DNA from: Chitinophaga polysaccharea
GTDB taxonomy: Bacteria; Bacteroidota; Bacteroidia; Chitinophagales; Chitinophagaceae
Reading direction: 5' to 3'
Assembly (NCBI RefSeq): GCF_007829335.1
Contig: NZ_VIWO01000007.1
Location: 124,001 to 188,000 of the forward strand
DNA: 64,000 bases
The notes under the pieces: model-generated
Database searches by the model: none
The model's input: only the letters and a program-made list of their open reading frames with translations
What the model was told of the DNA's origin: nothing
In this document: positions 17,227 through 25,944 of the stretch, in pieces
How the letters are laid out: every line of letters begins with the position of its first letter
Numbering within the stretch: the stretch's first letter is position 1
Program-made: the position numbers and the translations under genes

Positions 17227-18180
17227 CTACTGAGCAGCGGTAAAATTCATGAATTTTGCGGCAAAAACGGCAGTTTCACGCTTTTTGAAGGGTACATTCC
17301 AGGTTCCACTGTAAGATACCAGGGAGGGGATCAGTAGCCCATTGTATTTCGTCATCTGTACATTCATCTTCACGTTAAAGTCGAACAGCATTGTTTTGTA
17401 AGACAGGGCATACTTACGACCCACGATTTCAAAATTGTCTTTATTAAACCAGGTGATCAGCTCATCTATCACAATATCGGCCCGGTCGATACGGTTGAGG
17501 CCTGGTTTGGCTTTCGCGGTAAATACGTAGCAAGGGGTTCCATCCACATAATTTTGGGCGGAAATAGAAAAATCGTAGAAGCGCATTACTTCGTAATTGA
17601 AGATGGCTACTTTTTGTCCTACGATGGGTACGCCATGTACAGGTTTACCGGGGTTGAAGATGAGTTGTTTCAGCTGTGATTTATGCCGGGCAAGGCTTCC
17701 GCTGGAGCGTTCGGGCGATTCGCCGGTTTCATCTACGCAAACAGTGCCTTTGGTAAAGAACAGGTTAGCGTATAGCTCAGCGGTATAGTAGTTATAATTT
17801 CCTTTGCGGGTATAAAAATCGCCGGTTATTTTTTCGTCGGTCGTTTGCATGGTACGGCATCTGCCTTTCATGTCCTGGTGGGTGCGGTTAAATAGGGAGG
17901 CTTTCACCTGGGTACCGCCTTTGTCCAGTATCTGGATGTCGTTAACGGCATCAAATCCTACGATATGTAAATTTTTGAATGCACGGTAAAAGGTAGTGTC
18001 TTCTTCTACCCTTTTAATAAAGCTGTTAACGTCGAAGCCTATACGTTTTGCTTCCACAATGACTTCATCCAGGTTAACCGTCATGCCTTTATAGCGGGCT
18101 GTATCCTGGGCATCGAGTTGTGTAAACAGTAGCAGGCAGCCGGCTACGGTTCCGGCTAAACATTTCCAAATATGTGACAT
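17227..18180 (-). CDS. Secreted hypothetical protein (GLPGLI/CarboxypepD-like region)
   Basis: No named function recognised. The 317-aa protein has a signal peptide (WKCLAGTVAGCLLLFTQLDA, residues 5-24). Next comes YKGMTVNLDEVIVEAKR, which resembles the tail of the carboxypeptidase-regulatory-like domain common in Bacteroidota outer-membrane proteins. The remaining 260 residues are beta-rich, with a conserved-looking core YVDGTPCYVFTAKAKP. A periplasmic or outer-membrane-associated role is likely. The gene is convergent with the type IX substrate with no spacer, and it follows repeat locus C. Confidence 0.55.
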   Translation of the reverse strand: MSHIWKCLAGTVAGCLLLFTQLDAQDTARYKGMTVNLDEVIVEAKRIGFDVNSFIKRVEEDTTFYRAFKNLHIVGFDAVNDIQILDKGGTQVKASLFNRTHQDMKGRCRTMQTTDEKITGDFYTRKGNYNYYTAELYANLFFTKGTVCVDETGESPERSSGSLARHKSQLKQLIFNPGKPVHGVPIVGQKVAIFNYEVMRFYDFSISAQNYVDGTPCYVFTAKAKPGLNRIDRADIVIDELITWFNKDNFEIVGRKYALSYKTMLFDFNVKMNVQMTKYNGLLIPSLVSYSGTWNVPFKKRETAVFAAKFMNFTAAQ

Positions 18181-18195
18181 GCCTGCAATTTAAGG

Positions 18196-18326
18196 AAAAA
18201 GCGATAAGCAGAAAGCGGAAAGCAAAAAGCTATTATAGCGAGTGACCGGGGCGGGTAAAATATACACGTTTAGATCATTCGCTACAATAGCTTTTTGCTT
18301 TTTTTGTTTTAGGCTTTCAGCTTTCC
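18196..18326. repeat. AGC-rich palindromic intergenic element, locus C
   Basis: A 21-nt arm at 18221-18241 (core AGCAAAAAGCTATT) pairs with 18279-18299 with one mismatch that becomes G-U in minus-strand RNA; the loop is 37 nt. Outside it, AGCAGAAAGCGGAAAGC (about 18207-18223) is partly complementary to GGCTTTCAGCTTTCC (18312-18326). The outer arms match those of locus B at 6787-6935, so the two are members of one repeat family. Confidence 0.65.
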
Positions 18327-18330
18327 AGGA

Positions 18331-18903
18331 TTATCCCGGAATTTTTCCGGCCACATACATTTGTTCCATTGTTGGAGATGCGGCGCCACCTTTTTTCTCC
18401 AGGGTAACGGCGAACATTTGTGCTTTGCCGGTTACTTTCATTTTCTGGAGGAGTTTGGCGGTATCACCCATTTCGAACACGCCCATATCTACCGGCTTAC
18501 CGTCTACGATAGCCCAGAGCTGGTACTGTTTGTCGGCGGCTGGTTCCGGCAGCTTGTTCACTTTCAGGTAAACCTGCTGGCTTTGCGGATTCCAGAATAC
18601 GGTCGCTAATGCTTCAGGGAATGCTTTGGTTCCTGGCATTGGCACCTTCAATACTTTAGGATCCTGGATAATATCCATCGATTCTTCCATTTGCTCTAAG
18701 CGGGTTTTGTAAAGATTGCTCTTTGACAAAATGGAGTTCTGGGAGAGGAGCAAAGATTCGTATTTGTCTTTGTACTCTTTGAATTCGTTGTACCGGTTAA
18801 AGAACACATAGTTGAGAATGAGGCTACCGATCAGCAGTATGGCAGCTGCGGCAGCAATCCATTTCCAGGATAGGCTTTTGGTTGTTTCTTCTTGCATGGA
18901 CAT
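18331..18903 (-). CDS. RskA C-terminal-domain protein lacking the anti-sigma N-terminus
   Basis: A 190-aa membrane protein with one transmembrane helix (residues 13-35), a coiled-coil-like stretch (about 36-75) and a C-terminal RskA-type extracytoplasmic domain (VFWNPQSQQVYLKV, YQLWAIVDGKPVDMGVF, FAVTLEKKGG). The C-terminal half is clearly paralogous to the neighbouring full anti-sigma factor, but the sigma-binding N-terminal domain is missing: only about 12 residues precede the membrane helix. It may be a duplicated sensor half that partners or competes with the full protein. It is 173 nt downstream of the anti-sigma gene. Confidence 0.75.
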   Translation of the reverse strand: MSMQEETTKSLSWKWIAAAAAILLIGSLILNYVFFNRYNEFKEYKDKYESLLLSQNSILSKSNLYKTRLEQMEESMDIIQDPKVLKVPMPGTKAFPEALATVFWNPQSQQVYLKVNKLPEPAADKQYQLWAIVDGKPVDMGVFEMGDTAKLLQKMKVTGKAQMFAVTLEKKGGAASPTMEQMYVAGKIPG

Positions 18904-19076
18904 ACTTTTGGTGGTTGCAGGTCTTGATCGGGTACAGGGTCACCCTCCTGCGGATTTGGTTCATTATTGATGTTAGAGAATAAAATTGACGGATATGGAA
19001 TTATTCCCACTTATCTCTGCACATCAGCCTCCTCCTTCATTTGATCCAAAACAACAGGGGGCTTTTCTTACATTTT

Positions 19077-19976
19077 TCACATCGTAATCTTTGCCGACAT
19101 ACATACCTGGTCCATAGAGGGTTCGGAGCTACCTCCTGCTTTTTCCAGCGTTACAGCAAAGCCCTGGGCGGCTGCCAGAGGTTTCATTTGTTGTAGTACC
19201 TGGGCAGCTTCTGCACCAGTTTCAAAAACGCCTTCATCCACCAGCTTCTTATTGATGATGGCCCACAATTGGAATTGCTTACCAGTGGGAGGTGCCGGCA
19301 TCAACCTGGCCTGCAGGTAAACCGCTTGTGTACCTGTGTTCCAGCCCACCGCAACGGTCTTTCCCTTAAACAAGCCTGCCCCCCGGATGGTTGTCCATTT
19401 AAAAGCGGGATCGCTCAGCGGGTCTATCACCGGGGCTACCGGAGAATGCGCGCTGGTTAAGGATTCGCGCTGTTTTTCTGCTTCCAGTTTTTCTTTGGTC
19501 GCAATCAATGATTTGTAACGGCTTTTATAGTCGGTGGATTTCTGGAAGAAAAAAAAGTTCAGGAGTACACTGCCTATCAATAAAATCACAATAGCAGCGG
19601 TCATTATTTTCCACTTGCGGTCGTCCTTTTTCCTGGCGACCGGCAGCTGTTTAATTACTGCTTCCTTTACTGGCTTTTTTTTTTCACCAGTAGGCTGGTA
19701 ATTGGAGATACGTAAATCTTCCGGTAGTTTTTCATTGCCTTCCAGGGTGTTCTCCTGGCGGATGATTTCCGTTAATTTATCTTTAATGGCAGATGGAGGT
19801 GAAACAGCATATAACTGAACAAACCTTTCCTTGTCCAGCTGTAACGAGTTTACGGCGGCCTTTACATCAGGATATTGTCCTACGATAGCTTCTACTTCAC
19901 TACGTTCAGCTTCCGGCAACATGCCGAAAACATAGCTTTCAAGAATTCCAGATGATATGTAGCGTTGTACATCCAC
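19077..19976 (-). CDS. RskA-type anti-sigma factor
   Basis: Membrane-bound regulator of the adjacent ECF sigma factor, 299 aa. The N-terminal cytoplasmic domain begins VQRYISSGILESYVFGMLPEAE (residues 3-24), typical of Bacteroidota anti-sigma factors and without the zinc-binding HxxxCxxC motif. A single transmembrane helix at 123-145 leads to an extracytoplasmic RskA domain (AVGWNTGTQAVYLQARL, FQLWAIINKKLVDEGVF, AVTLEKAGGSSEPS). The start is GTG at 19976; no in-frame ATG precedes it before a stop. It begins 12 nt after the sigma gene ends. Proteolytic release of the sigma is family knowledge. Confidence 0.88.
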   Translation of the reverse strand: MDVQRYISSGILESYVFGMLPEAERSEVEAIVGQYPDVKAAVNSLQLDKERFVQLYAVSPPSAIKDKLTEIIRQENTLEGNEKLPEDLRISNYQPTGEKKKPVKEAVIKQLPVARKKDDRKWKIMTAAIVILLIGSVLLNFFFFQKSTDYKSRYKSLIATKEKLEAEKQRESLTSAHSPVAPVIDPLSDPAFKWTTIRGAGLFKGKTVAVGWNTGTQAVYLQARLMPAPPTGKQFQLWAIINKKLVDEGVFETGAEAAQVLQQMKPLAAAQGFAVTLEKAGGSSEPSMDQVCMSAKITM

Positions 19977-19988
19977 TATGTTTCAGTA

Positions 19989-20540
19989 TTACAACTGTTT
20001 TAAGAGCGTTCTCAATTGGATAATAGCGTTGCGCATGCGGGTCTTCACGGTTCCTAAAGGTATTTCAAGAGATTTGGCTATTTCTTCCTGTGTATGACCC
20101 TTAAAATAAGCCATATCAATAATGATGCGCTGATCTTTTTGTAGCTGTTCTATCACCTTACTCAGTCCGAGGTGATCTACAGATAAATGTACTGCCAGCT
20201 GCGGCTCGTATACCAATGATGCGCTGTTAACATCCTGTATCCGCTGGTCTAACTTGTGATTTTTGGATCGGAGACTATCTATCGCTGTATTGCGTGTTAT
20301 GTTCAGCATCCAGGTGAACAAACGGCCTTTTGAGGGATCATATCGATCTATGTTACGCCATATTTTTACGAACACCTCCTGTAGTACATCACCTGCGGCA
20401 GCTTCTTCGCCTACTACTTTGAGGGCTACACCGTATAAAGCAGGTGAATAGTGGTCGTATAGGTAGGTAAATATCTTTTCCTCCCTGGCCAAAAGGCCCT
20501 GAATCAGCTCTACTTCAGTGTATGTTAAGGTAGCTCCCAA
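19989..20540 (-). CDS. ECF RNA polymerase sigma factor (SigK-like)
   Basis: Sigma-70 family ECF factor of 183 aa. Region 2 spans about residues 25-95 (LYDHYSPALYGVAL, DVLQEVFVKIWRN, LFTWMLNITRNTAIDSLRS). Region 4 spans about 125-180 (GHTQEEIAKSLEIPLGTVKTRMRNAI). No ATG is available near the N-terminus; TTG at 20540 is the only sensible start upstream of region 2. It forms an operon with the RskA-type anti-sigma 12 nt downstream. Confidence 0.9.
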   Translation of the reverse strand: MGATLTYTEVELIQGLLAREEKIFTYLYDHYSPALYGVALKVVGEEAAAGDVLQEVFVKIWRNIDRYDPSKGRLFTWMLNITRNTAIDSLRSKNHKLDQRIQDVNSASLVYEPQLAVHLSVDHLGLSKVIEQLQKDQRIIIDMAYFKGHTQEEIAKSLEIPLGTVKTRMRNAIIQLRTLLKQL

Positions 20541-20611
20541 GTTTGAGGATATGGATGTTATACTTTATAATACCAAAATAACAGGTTTTATTTACATTAC
20601 AAAATTATTTC

Positions 20612-21190
20612 CTATTTAGGGAAAGTCATCTTGTAATCCACCCTGATTTTGCCTTTGGAGATATCGTCCAGTTTACTTTTCAGCATTCTGCGTTTTAGCG
20701 GTTTCAGGTGATCAATAAATAATACCCCATCAATGTGGTCATATTCGTGGAGGATCACCCTGGCGGTAACACCTGTAAATGTTTTTACATGTGGTGTAAA
20801 GTTTTCATCTACATAGCTTAAGGTCACTGTTTCCGCACGGTTTACATCTTCGCGTACTTTGGGAATGCTCAGGCAACCTTCGTTGTAGGCCCATTCTTTT
20901 CCGCCGGTTTCTACTATATGTGCATTGATAAATACTTCCTTTACACCGTTGTCGCCGGGATAGTCGTTTTTTTCATCTTCTTCCAGGTTATTAATAATCT
21001 GTTCACTATCCACTACAAACAACCGTATTGCTTTATTTACCTGTGGTGCTGCAATGCCTACGCCATTGGAACCGTACATGGTAGACCACATATTTTCAAT
21101 CAATTCCTTCAGACCAGGATAATCGGGCGTAATGTCTTCCGCTACTTTTCTTAATACCGGGTGCCCATATGCTACTATTGGCAAAATCAT
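20612..21190 (-). CDS. def: Peptide deformylase
   Basis: Metalloenzyme removing the formyl group from nascent proteins, 192 aa. All three motifs are present: GVGIAAPQ (motif 1), EGCLSIP with the metal-binding Cys (motif 2), and HEYDH (motif 3, the HExxH zinc/iron site). ATG at 21190 is chosen over a TTG at 21196; a -7 box lies at 21214-21221. It follows the RuvX-like gene on the same strand. Confidence 0.96.
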   Translation of the reverse strand: MILPIVAYGHPVLRKVAEDITPDYPGLKELIENMWSTMYGSNGVGIAAPQVNKAIRLFVVDSEQIINNLEEDEKNDYPGDNGVKEVFINAHIVETGGKEWAYNEGCLSIPKVREDVNRAETVTLSYVDENFTPHVKTFTGVTARVILHEYDHIDGVLFIDHLKPLKRRMLKSKLDDISKGKIRVDYKMTFPK

Positions 21191-21213
21191 GTTCAAATTC
21201 TTGGTTTAATCCG

Positions 21214-21221
21214 CAAAGATA
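21214..21221 (-). promoter_or_regulatory. -7 box of def
   Basis: TATCTTTG on the minus strand, 23 nt before the def ATG, fits TAnnTTTG. It lies in the 84-nt gap after the RuvX-like gene. Confidence 0.55.
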
Positions 21222-21274
21222 GGCAATTTCAGGCTTGTAGCTCCCCTGTTGCGGTTCATTATAGCAACTTTATC

Positions 21275-21688
21275 TTATATTTTATTTCTCAGGTATTCCT
21301 GGAGCATAATAGTAGCGCTGATTTCATCGACCAGGGCTTTGTCCCGGCGGTCTTTCTTCTTCAGTCCGCTGTCGATCATTGTCTGGAAGGCCATTTTTGA
21401 CGTAAACCGCTCATCTACCCTGACGATGGGGATATCGGGGAAATTTTTCTTCATCACCCGGATACATTCTGCTACCAGCGCTGTGGCATCGGTAGCCGTT
21501 CCATCCAGGTTTTTTGGTTCTCCTATGACAATCGTTTCCACCGGTTCGGCGGCAAAATATTTCTTCAGGAAAGGAATCAGTTCATGGGTAGGGATGGTAG
21601 TTAATCCACTGGCAATCAGCTGCAGCGGATCTGTTACGGCCAGTCCGGTTCTCTTCTTCCCATAGTCAATGGCCATTAAACGAGGCAT
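21275..21688 (-). CDS. ruvX: YqgF/RuvX-type Holliday-junction resolvase-like protein
   Basis: RNase H-fold protein of 137 aa. The N-terminus MPRLMAIDYGKKRTGLAVTD carries the first catalytic Asp. IVIGEPKNLDGT and RVDERFTSKMA carry the other motifs, and DKALVDEISATIMLQEYL is the C-terminal helix with the last Asp. The ATG at 21688 is used because longer in-frame starts would run into ubiA. It lies 25 nt downstream of the ubiA-type gene. The family is linked to pre-16S rRNA 5' end processing and junction resolution. Confidence 0.9.
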   Translation of the reverse strand: MPRLMAIDYGKKRTGLAVTDPLQLIASGLTTIPTHELIPFLKKYFAAEPVETIVIGEPKNLDGTATDATALVAECIRVMKKNFPDIPIVRVDERFTSKMAFQTMIDSGLKKKDRRDKALVDEISATIMLQEYLRNKI

Positions 21689-21713
21689 GTGAATATTTTT
21701 TGAGGTGAATATA

Positions 21714-22580
21714 TTATCCCAGTAGCAGCATATCTGTAATGGCAAATACGGCAAATACCACGCTGGCAATACCATTGGTGGTCATAAACATCACATTGAT
21801 ACGGCTCAGGTCATTGGGCTTTACCAGCAAATGCTGGGATACCAGCATCACAATAAATACCGCGGCGCCGATCCAGAACAACCAGTGAAAATGCCCGGTG
21901 AGGCCAATTGTTATCACTAAGGCAGCGGCCACCACGTGCAGCAATTCCGAAAAGCGCAGGGCGCCGGAAAGTCCCAGCCAGGCCGGGATTGAATTCAGTT
22001 GCTGCGACTTATCAAAATCTTCGTCCTGCAGGGAGTAAATGATATCGAAGCCGGCCACCCAACACAGTACCAGGAAAGACACCAGCACCGGCAACAATGC
22101 AAACTCACCGGTTACCGCCAGGTAAGCGCCAATAGGCGCCAACGCCAGTCCTACGCCCAGCACCATATGGCAAAGCGCAGTAAAACGCTTGGTATAACTA
22201 TATCCTAGCACCACCAGTAATGCCACCGGTGACAGGTAAAAACAAATCCGGTTGATAAACCAGGTAGTAACGATAAACAGTACCACATTGGCTATGATAA
22301 AAAACAAAGCGTTATTGGGAGATATGATACCGGCCGGTATTTCTCTTTTTGCAGTACGTGGATTAAGCTTGTCGATATCCACATCCAGCCAGCGGTTGAA
22401 GGCCATGGCCGCACTGCGGGCAAATACCATACACAATACCACCAGTCCGAAAGTAGCCCAGCTAAAACTGCCGCCCCCTTTGGTAGTAGCCATGAAGAAG
22501 CCGGTCAATGCAAAAGGCATGGCAAAAATGGTATGACTGAACTTTACCAGTGAAAGATATTTGTTAACCGTAGAAATCAT
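21714..22580 (-). CDS. UbiA-family prenyltransferase
   Basis: Integral membrane enzyme of 288 aa with about eight transmembrane helices. The two Asp-rich motifs are NRWLDVDIDKLNPRT (residues about 62-76) and DIIYSLQDEDFD (about 182-193). The sequence resembles 4-hydroxybenzoate prenyltransferase and the futalosine-pathway prenyltransferase MqnP rather than MenA, so a role in quinone side-chain attachment is likely. The acceptor cannot be settled without knowing the organism's quinone pathway. It is co-directional with the RuvX-like gene, 25 nt upstream of it. Confidence 0.85.
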   Translation of the reverse strand: MISTVNKYLSLVKFSHTIFAMPFALTGFFMATTKGGGSFSWATFGLVVLCMVFARSAAMAFNRWLDVDIDKLNPRTAKREIPAGIISPNNALFFIIANVVLFIVTTWFINRICFYLSPVALLVVLGYSYTKRFTALCHMVLGVGLALAPIGAYLAVTGEFALLPVLVSFLVLCWVAGFDIIYSLQDEDFDKSQQLNSIPAWLGLSGALRFSELLHVVAAALVITIGLTGHFHWLFWIGAAVFIVMLVSQHLLVKPNDLSRINVMFMTTNGIASVVFAVFAITDMLLLG

Positions 22581-22655
22581 ACTGTGCTTAGGTTTTAGCT
22601 GCAGGTACTGTTTAATACCATTTGCTATTTATAAAAAATAGTTTATGTGCTCCCG

Positions 22656-23201
22656 TTATCCCTGGCGATTGAAGGCCGCCAATTTTACAAAGATATCCCA
22701 AACCACGATACCAGTGCTCACAGAAATATTCAAGGAATGTTTCATACCTAATTGGGGGATTTCGATACAGCCATCCACCACTTTCATCACTTCTGCGTCT
22801 ACCCCGCTTACTTCGTTCCCGAAAACCAGTGCCAATGGCTGATCGGTGGGTGGCGTAAACTGATCCAGCATATGGCTGTTGACCGCCTGTTCTATTGCCA
22901 TCACCTGGTAACCGGCGGCTTTCAGCTCCTGCACCGCTGCCATGGTAGTATCGAAGTACTGCCACTCTACCGTTTCGGTAGCGCCCAGGGCTGTTTTATT
23001 GATATCGCGGTGGGGAGGTACAGGGGTATACCCGCAAAGTATGATCCCCTGTACCAGGAAAGCATCAGCGGTACGGAATACGGAGCCTACATTGTGCATG
23101 CTGCGTATATTATCCAGCACCAGTACAATAGGCGTTTTATCGGCGGCCTTGAACTCTGCGACCGTTTTCCGGCCTAGTTCATCCATGCTTAATTTTCTCA
23201 T
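22656..23201 (-). CDS. TrmH/SpoU-family RNA 2'-O-methyltransferase
   Basis: SPOUT-fold methyltransferase of 181 aa. Motif 1 is NIRSMHNVGSVFRTAD (residues 31-46), motif 2 LVFGNEVSGVD, motif 3 IPQLGMKHSLNISVSTGIVVW; together they form the knotted SAM site. Target (tRNA or rRNA) is not readable. ATG 23201 (MRKLSMDEL) is chosen: a -7 box at 23208-23215 lies only 6 nt upstream, which excludes the longer frame and suggests a leaderless or nearly leaderless mRNA. It is divergent from mutS. Confidence 0.88.
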   Translation of the reverse strand: MRKLSMDELGRKTVAEFKAADKTPIVLVLDNIRSMHNVGSVFRTADAFLVQGIILCGYTPVPPHRDINKTALGATETVEWQYFDTTMAAVQELKAAGYQVMAIEQAVNSHMLDQFTPPTDQPLALVFGNEVSGVDAEVMKVVDGCIEIPQLGMKHSLNISVSTGIVVWDIFVKLAAFNRQG

Positions 23202-23207
23202 CACCTG

Positions 23208-23243
23208 CAAAGATAATAGGATGGGATGAGTTTTATATATTTG
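23208..23243. promoter_or_regulatory. Back-to-back -7 boxes of the trmH-like gene and mutS
   Basis: TATCTTTG on the minus strand (23208-23215) and TATATTTG on the plus strand (23236-23243) lie within 36 nt. They sit 6 nt and 4 nt from their respective ATG codons, so both transcripts would start at about the initiation codon. The -33 region of each falls in the other gene's promoter or coding start. Confidence 0.5.
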
Positions 23244-23247
23244 CGCC

Positions 23248-25857
23248 ATGGCAAAAAGTAAATCGGAAGAAACCCCGCTCATGCAACAACATAAGGCAAT
23301 TAAGGATAAATACCCCGATGCCGTACTGTTGTTCCGTGTGGGCGACTTTTATGAAACATTTAATGAAGATGCGGTCATAGCCGCCCGGGTACTGGGCATT
23401 GTGTTAACCAAAAGGGCCAATGGTTCTGCATCCTACGTGGATCTGGCAGGATTCCCCCATCATTCGTTAGATACTTATCTGCATAAACTGGTAAAAGCCG
23501 GTCACCGGGTGGCGGTATGCGACCAGCTGGAAGACCCTAAAACCGTAAAAGGCATTGTAAAACGGGGCGTAACTGAAATGGTAACACCCGGAGTAGCCAT
23601 CAACGATAAGCTGCTGGAAAATTCCAGCAACAACTTCCTGGCGGCCGTACATTTCGGCACCGATAGCACCGGCGTATCCTTCCTGGATATTTCTACCGGC
23701 GAATTTTTTGTAGCGGAGGGCAGTGAAGAATATGTAGATAAGCTCCTGCAAAGTTTCCGCCCGGCAGAAGTGCTTTTTGCCAAACAACAGCAGAAACACT
23801 TTAAAGCGACCTTCGGCAGCCGGTTCTATACTTATACTATGGATGAGTGGATATTTACCACCACTTATGCCGAAGAAATATTACTCAAACATTTCCAGAC
23901 CCATTCCTTCAAGGGGTTTGGTGTAGATGGACTGGTGGCCGCACTCATTGCAGCCGGCGCTACGCTCCACTACCTGAAAGACACGGAGCATCCCAACCTG
24001 CAACACATTACCCGTATGCAGCGGATCAGCCAGGACGATTTCCTGTGGATGGACCGCTTCACCGTGCGTAACCTGGAGCTGCTCAACAGCAGTGTGGAAA
24101 ACGGGCATACCCTGCTGAAAGTACTGGACAATACCGTTACCCCCATGGGCGCCCGCCTGCTCAAACGCTGGATGGTATTCCCACTGCGCGATATCAAAGC
24201 CATCAATGAGCGACTGGACACAGTAGCTTATCTCATAAAGGAAACCGATTTTTCCAAGGCCCTGGTACATCACCTGAAGCAAACCGGCGACCTGGAGAGA
24301 TTAGTCTCTAAAATACCACTGAAAAAAATCAATCCGCGGGAAGTGATGCAGCTGGCCCGCTCCCTGCAACAGGTAGAAGCGGTACAAGCCATGCTGGCCG
24401 GCAGCAGTAGTGACTACCTCCTGCGGCTACACGAAAAGCTGGATCCCTGCAAGCCATTGCTCGAGCGTATTCTCAATGAAATCATGGAGAACCCGCCGGT
24501 GTTGGTCAACAAGGGCGGTGTAATCCAGGAGGGCGTGAATGCTGAACTGGATGAACTGCGCAATATTGCCAGCAAGGGCAAAGACTACCTGCTGCAAATA
24601 CAACAGAAAGAATCGGAAGCTACGGGAATCCCTTCCCTGAAAATAGCCTTCAATAATGTGTTTGGCTATTACCTGGAAGTAACCAACACCCATAAAAATA
24701 AAGTGCCTGAGCGCTGGATGCGTAAACAAACGCTGGCCAATGCCGAACGCTATATCACACCAGAGCTGAAAGAATATGAAGAAAAGATTGTAGGCGCAGA
24801 AGAAAAGATCCTGGCGCTGGAAACCCGGTTGTTCGATGAGTTAGTACAAGCTTTGCAGTCGTTCATTTTGCCGGTACAGGAAGATGCCCAGGTATTTGCC
24901 CGGTTGGATTGCCTGTTGTGTTTTGCGCAGAATGCCGTTCAATATAAATACCGCCGTCCCAATATCAATGAAGGTTTCGATCTGTTGATCAAAGAAGGGC
25001 GGCACCCGGTTATTGAAAGGGGATTGCCTGCCGGCGAAACGTACGTATCCAACGATCTCACGCTGGACAAGGCATCGCAGCAGATCATTATTCTCACGGG
25101 ACCGAACATGAGCGGTAAATCGGCCCTGCTACGGCAAACTGCACTGATTACCCTTATGGCGCATATGGGAAGCTTTGTTCCGGCCACCAGCGCAGATATT
25201 GGCTTAACCGACAAGATATTTACCCGCGTAGGCGCTTCGGATAACCTGAGTGGTGGTGAATCCACCTTCATGGTAGAAATGAATGAAACCGCCAGCATTA
25301 TCAACAATATCACCGACCGCAGCCTGGTGATCCTCGATGAAATTGGTCGCGGTACCAGCACATACGACGGTATTTCCATTGCCTGGAGCATTGTGGAATA
25401 CCTGCACGATATGACTGCCTGCTGCCCGAAAACATTGTTCGCCACGCACTATCATGAATTGAATGAGCTGGAAAATAAACATGCCCGGGTAAAGAACTTC
25501 CATATTACCAATATGGAATCGGGCAATAAAATCATTTTCCTGCGTAAGCTGGCGCCAGGTGGTAGTCGCCATAGCTTTGGTATTCACGTAGCCCGGATGG
25601 CAGGCATGCCGCCGGAACTGATTAACCGTGCCAACGAAGTGTTATCTCATCTCGAAGAAAAACATATTGAAGCACCGTTACAGAAGAATGTGAAGCATAT
25701 CAGCACCCCTTCCCAGAAACTACAGCTGAACATCTTTGATGCACACAGCGATATCTTCCAGGAGATCCGGCAGAAACTGGATCATGTGGATATTAACCGG
25801 TTAACACCGGTAGAAGCGCTGCTGAAACTGAGTGAGATCAAGAATATGATTGGATAA
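23248..25857 (+). CDS. mutS: DNA mismatch repair protein MutS
   Basis: Mismatch recognition ATPase, 869 aa, usual MutS1 length. The mismatch-reading motif is GDFYETF (F34 and E36). The lever/clamp region is in the middle, the Walker A is GPNMSGKS (about residue 620), STFMVEM is the signature region, and Walker B is LVILDEIGRGTSTYDG (about 695-708), with THYHEL following. The C-terminal part (LSHLEEKHIE... to IKNMIG) is the helical dimerization segment. ATG 23248 is kept because MAKSKSEETPLMQQ matches typical Bacteroidota MutS N-termini, even though a -7 box lies only 4 nt upstream. The next in-frame ATG is 11 codons in. Confidence 0.97.
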   Translation: MAKSKSEETPLMQQHKAIKDKYPDAVLLFRVGDFYETFNEDAVIAARVLGIVLTKRANGSASYVDLAGFPHHSLDTYLHKLVKAGHRVAVCDQLEDPKTVKGIVKRGVTEMVTPGVAINDKLLENSSNNFLAAVHFGTDSTGVSFLDISTGEFFVAEGSEEYVDKLLQSFRPAEVLFAKQQQKHFKATFGSRFYTYTMDEWIFTTTYAEEILLKHFQTHSFKGFGVDGLVAALIAAGATLHYLKDTEHPNLQHITRMQRISQDDFLWMDRFTVRNLELLNSSVENGHTLLKVLDNTVTPMGARLLKRWMVFPLRDIKAINERLDTVAYLIKETDFSKALVHHLKQTGDLERLVSKIPLKKINPREVMQLARSLQQVEAVQAMLAGSSSDYLLRLHEKLDPCKPLLERILNEIMENPPVLVNKGGVIQEGVNAELDELRNIASKGKDYLLQIQQKESEATGIPSLKIAFNNVFGYYLEVTNTHKNKVPERWMRKQTLANAERYITPELKEYEEKIVGAEEKILALETRLFDELVQALQSFILPVQEDAQVFARLDCLLCFAQNAVQYKYRRPNINEGFDLLIKEGRHPVIERGLPAGETYVSNDLTLDKASQQIIILTGPNMSGKSALLRQTALITLMAHMGSFVPATSADIGLTDKIFTRVGASDNLSGGESTFMVEMNETASIINNITDRSLVILDEIGRGTSTYDGISIAWSIVEYLHDMTACCPKTLFATHYHELNELENKHARVKNFHITNMESGNKIIFLRKLAPGGSRHSFGIHVARMAGMPPELINRANEVLSHLEEKHIEAPLQKNVKHISTPSQKLQLNIFDAHSDIFQEIRQKLDHVDINRLTPVEALLKLSEIKNMIG

Positions 25858-25873
25858 ACGATCTAACAGGCGA

Positions 25874-25920
25874 TAAAAAAACATCCCGTTTCGGAAAATC
25901 CGAAACGGGATGTTTTTTTA
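25874..25920. terminator. Bidirectional terminator between mutS and susD
   Basis: A 15-bp perfect stem (25881-25895 with 25899-25913, loop AAA), flanked by A-run and T-run, serves both convergent genes. Confidence 0.92.
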
Positions 25921-25944
25921 TTGTAACGATGATTTGAGACTTGA

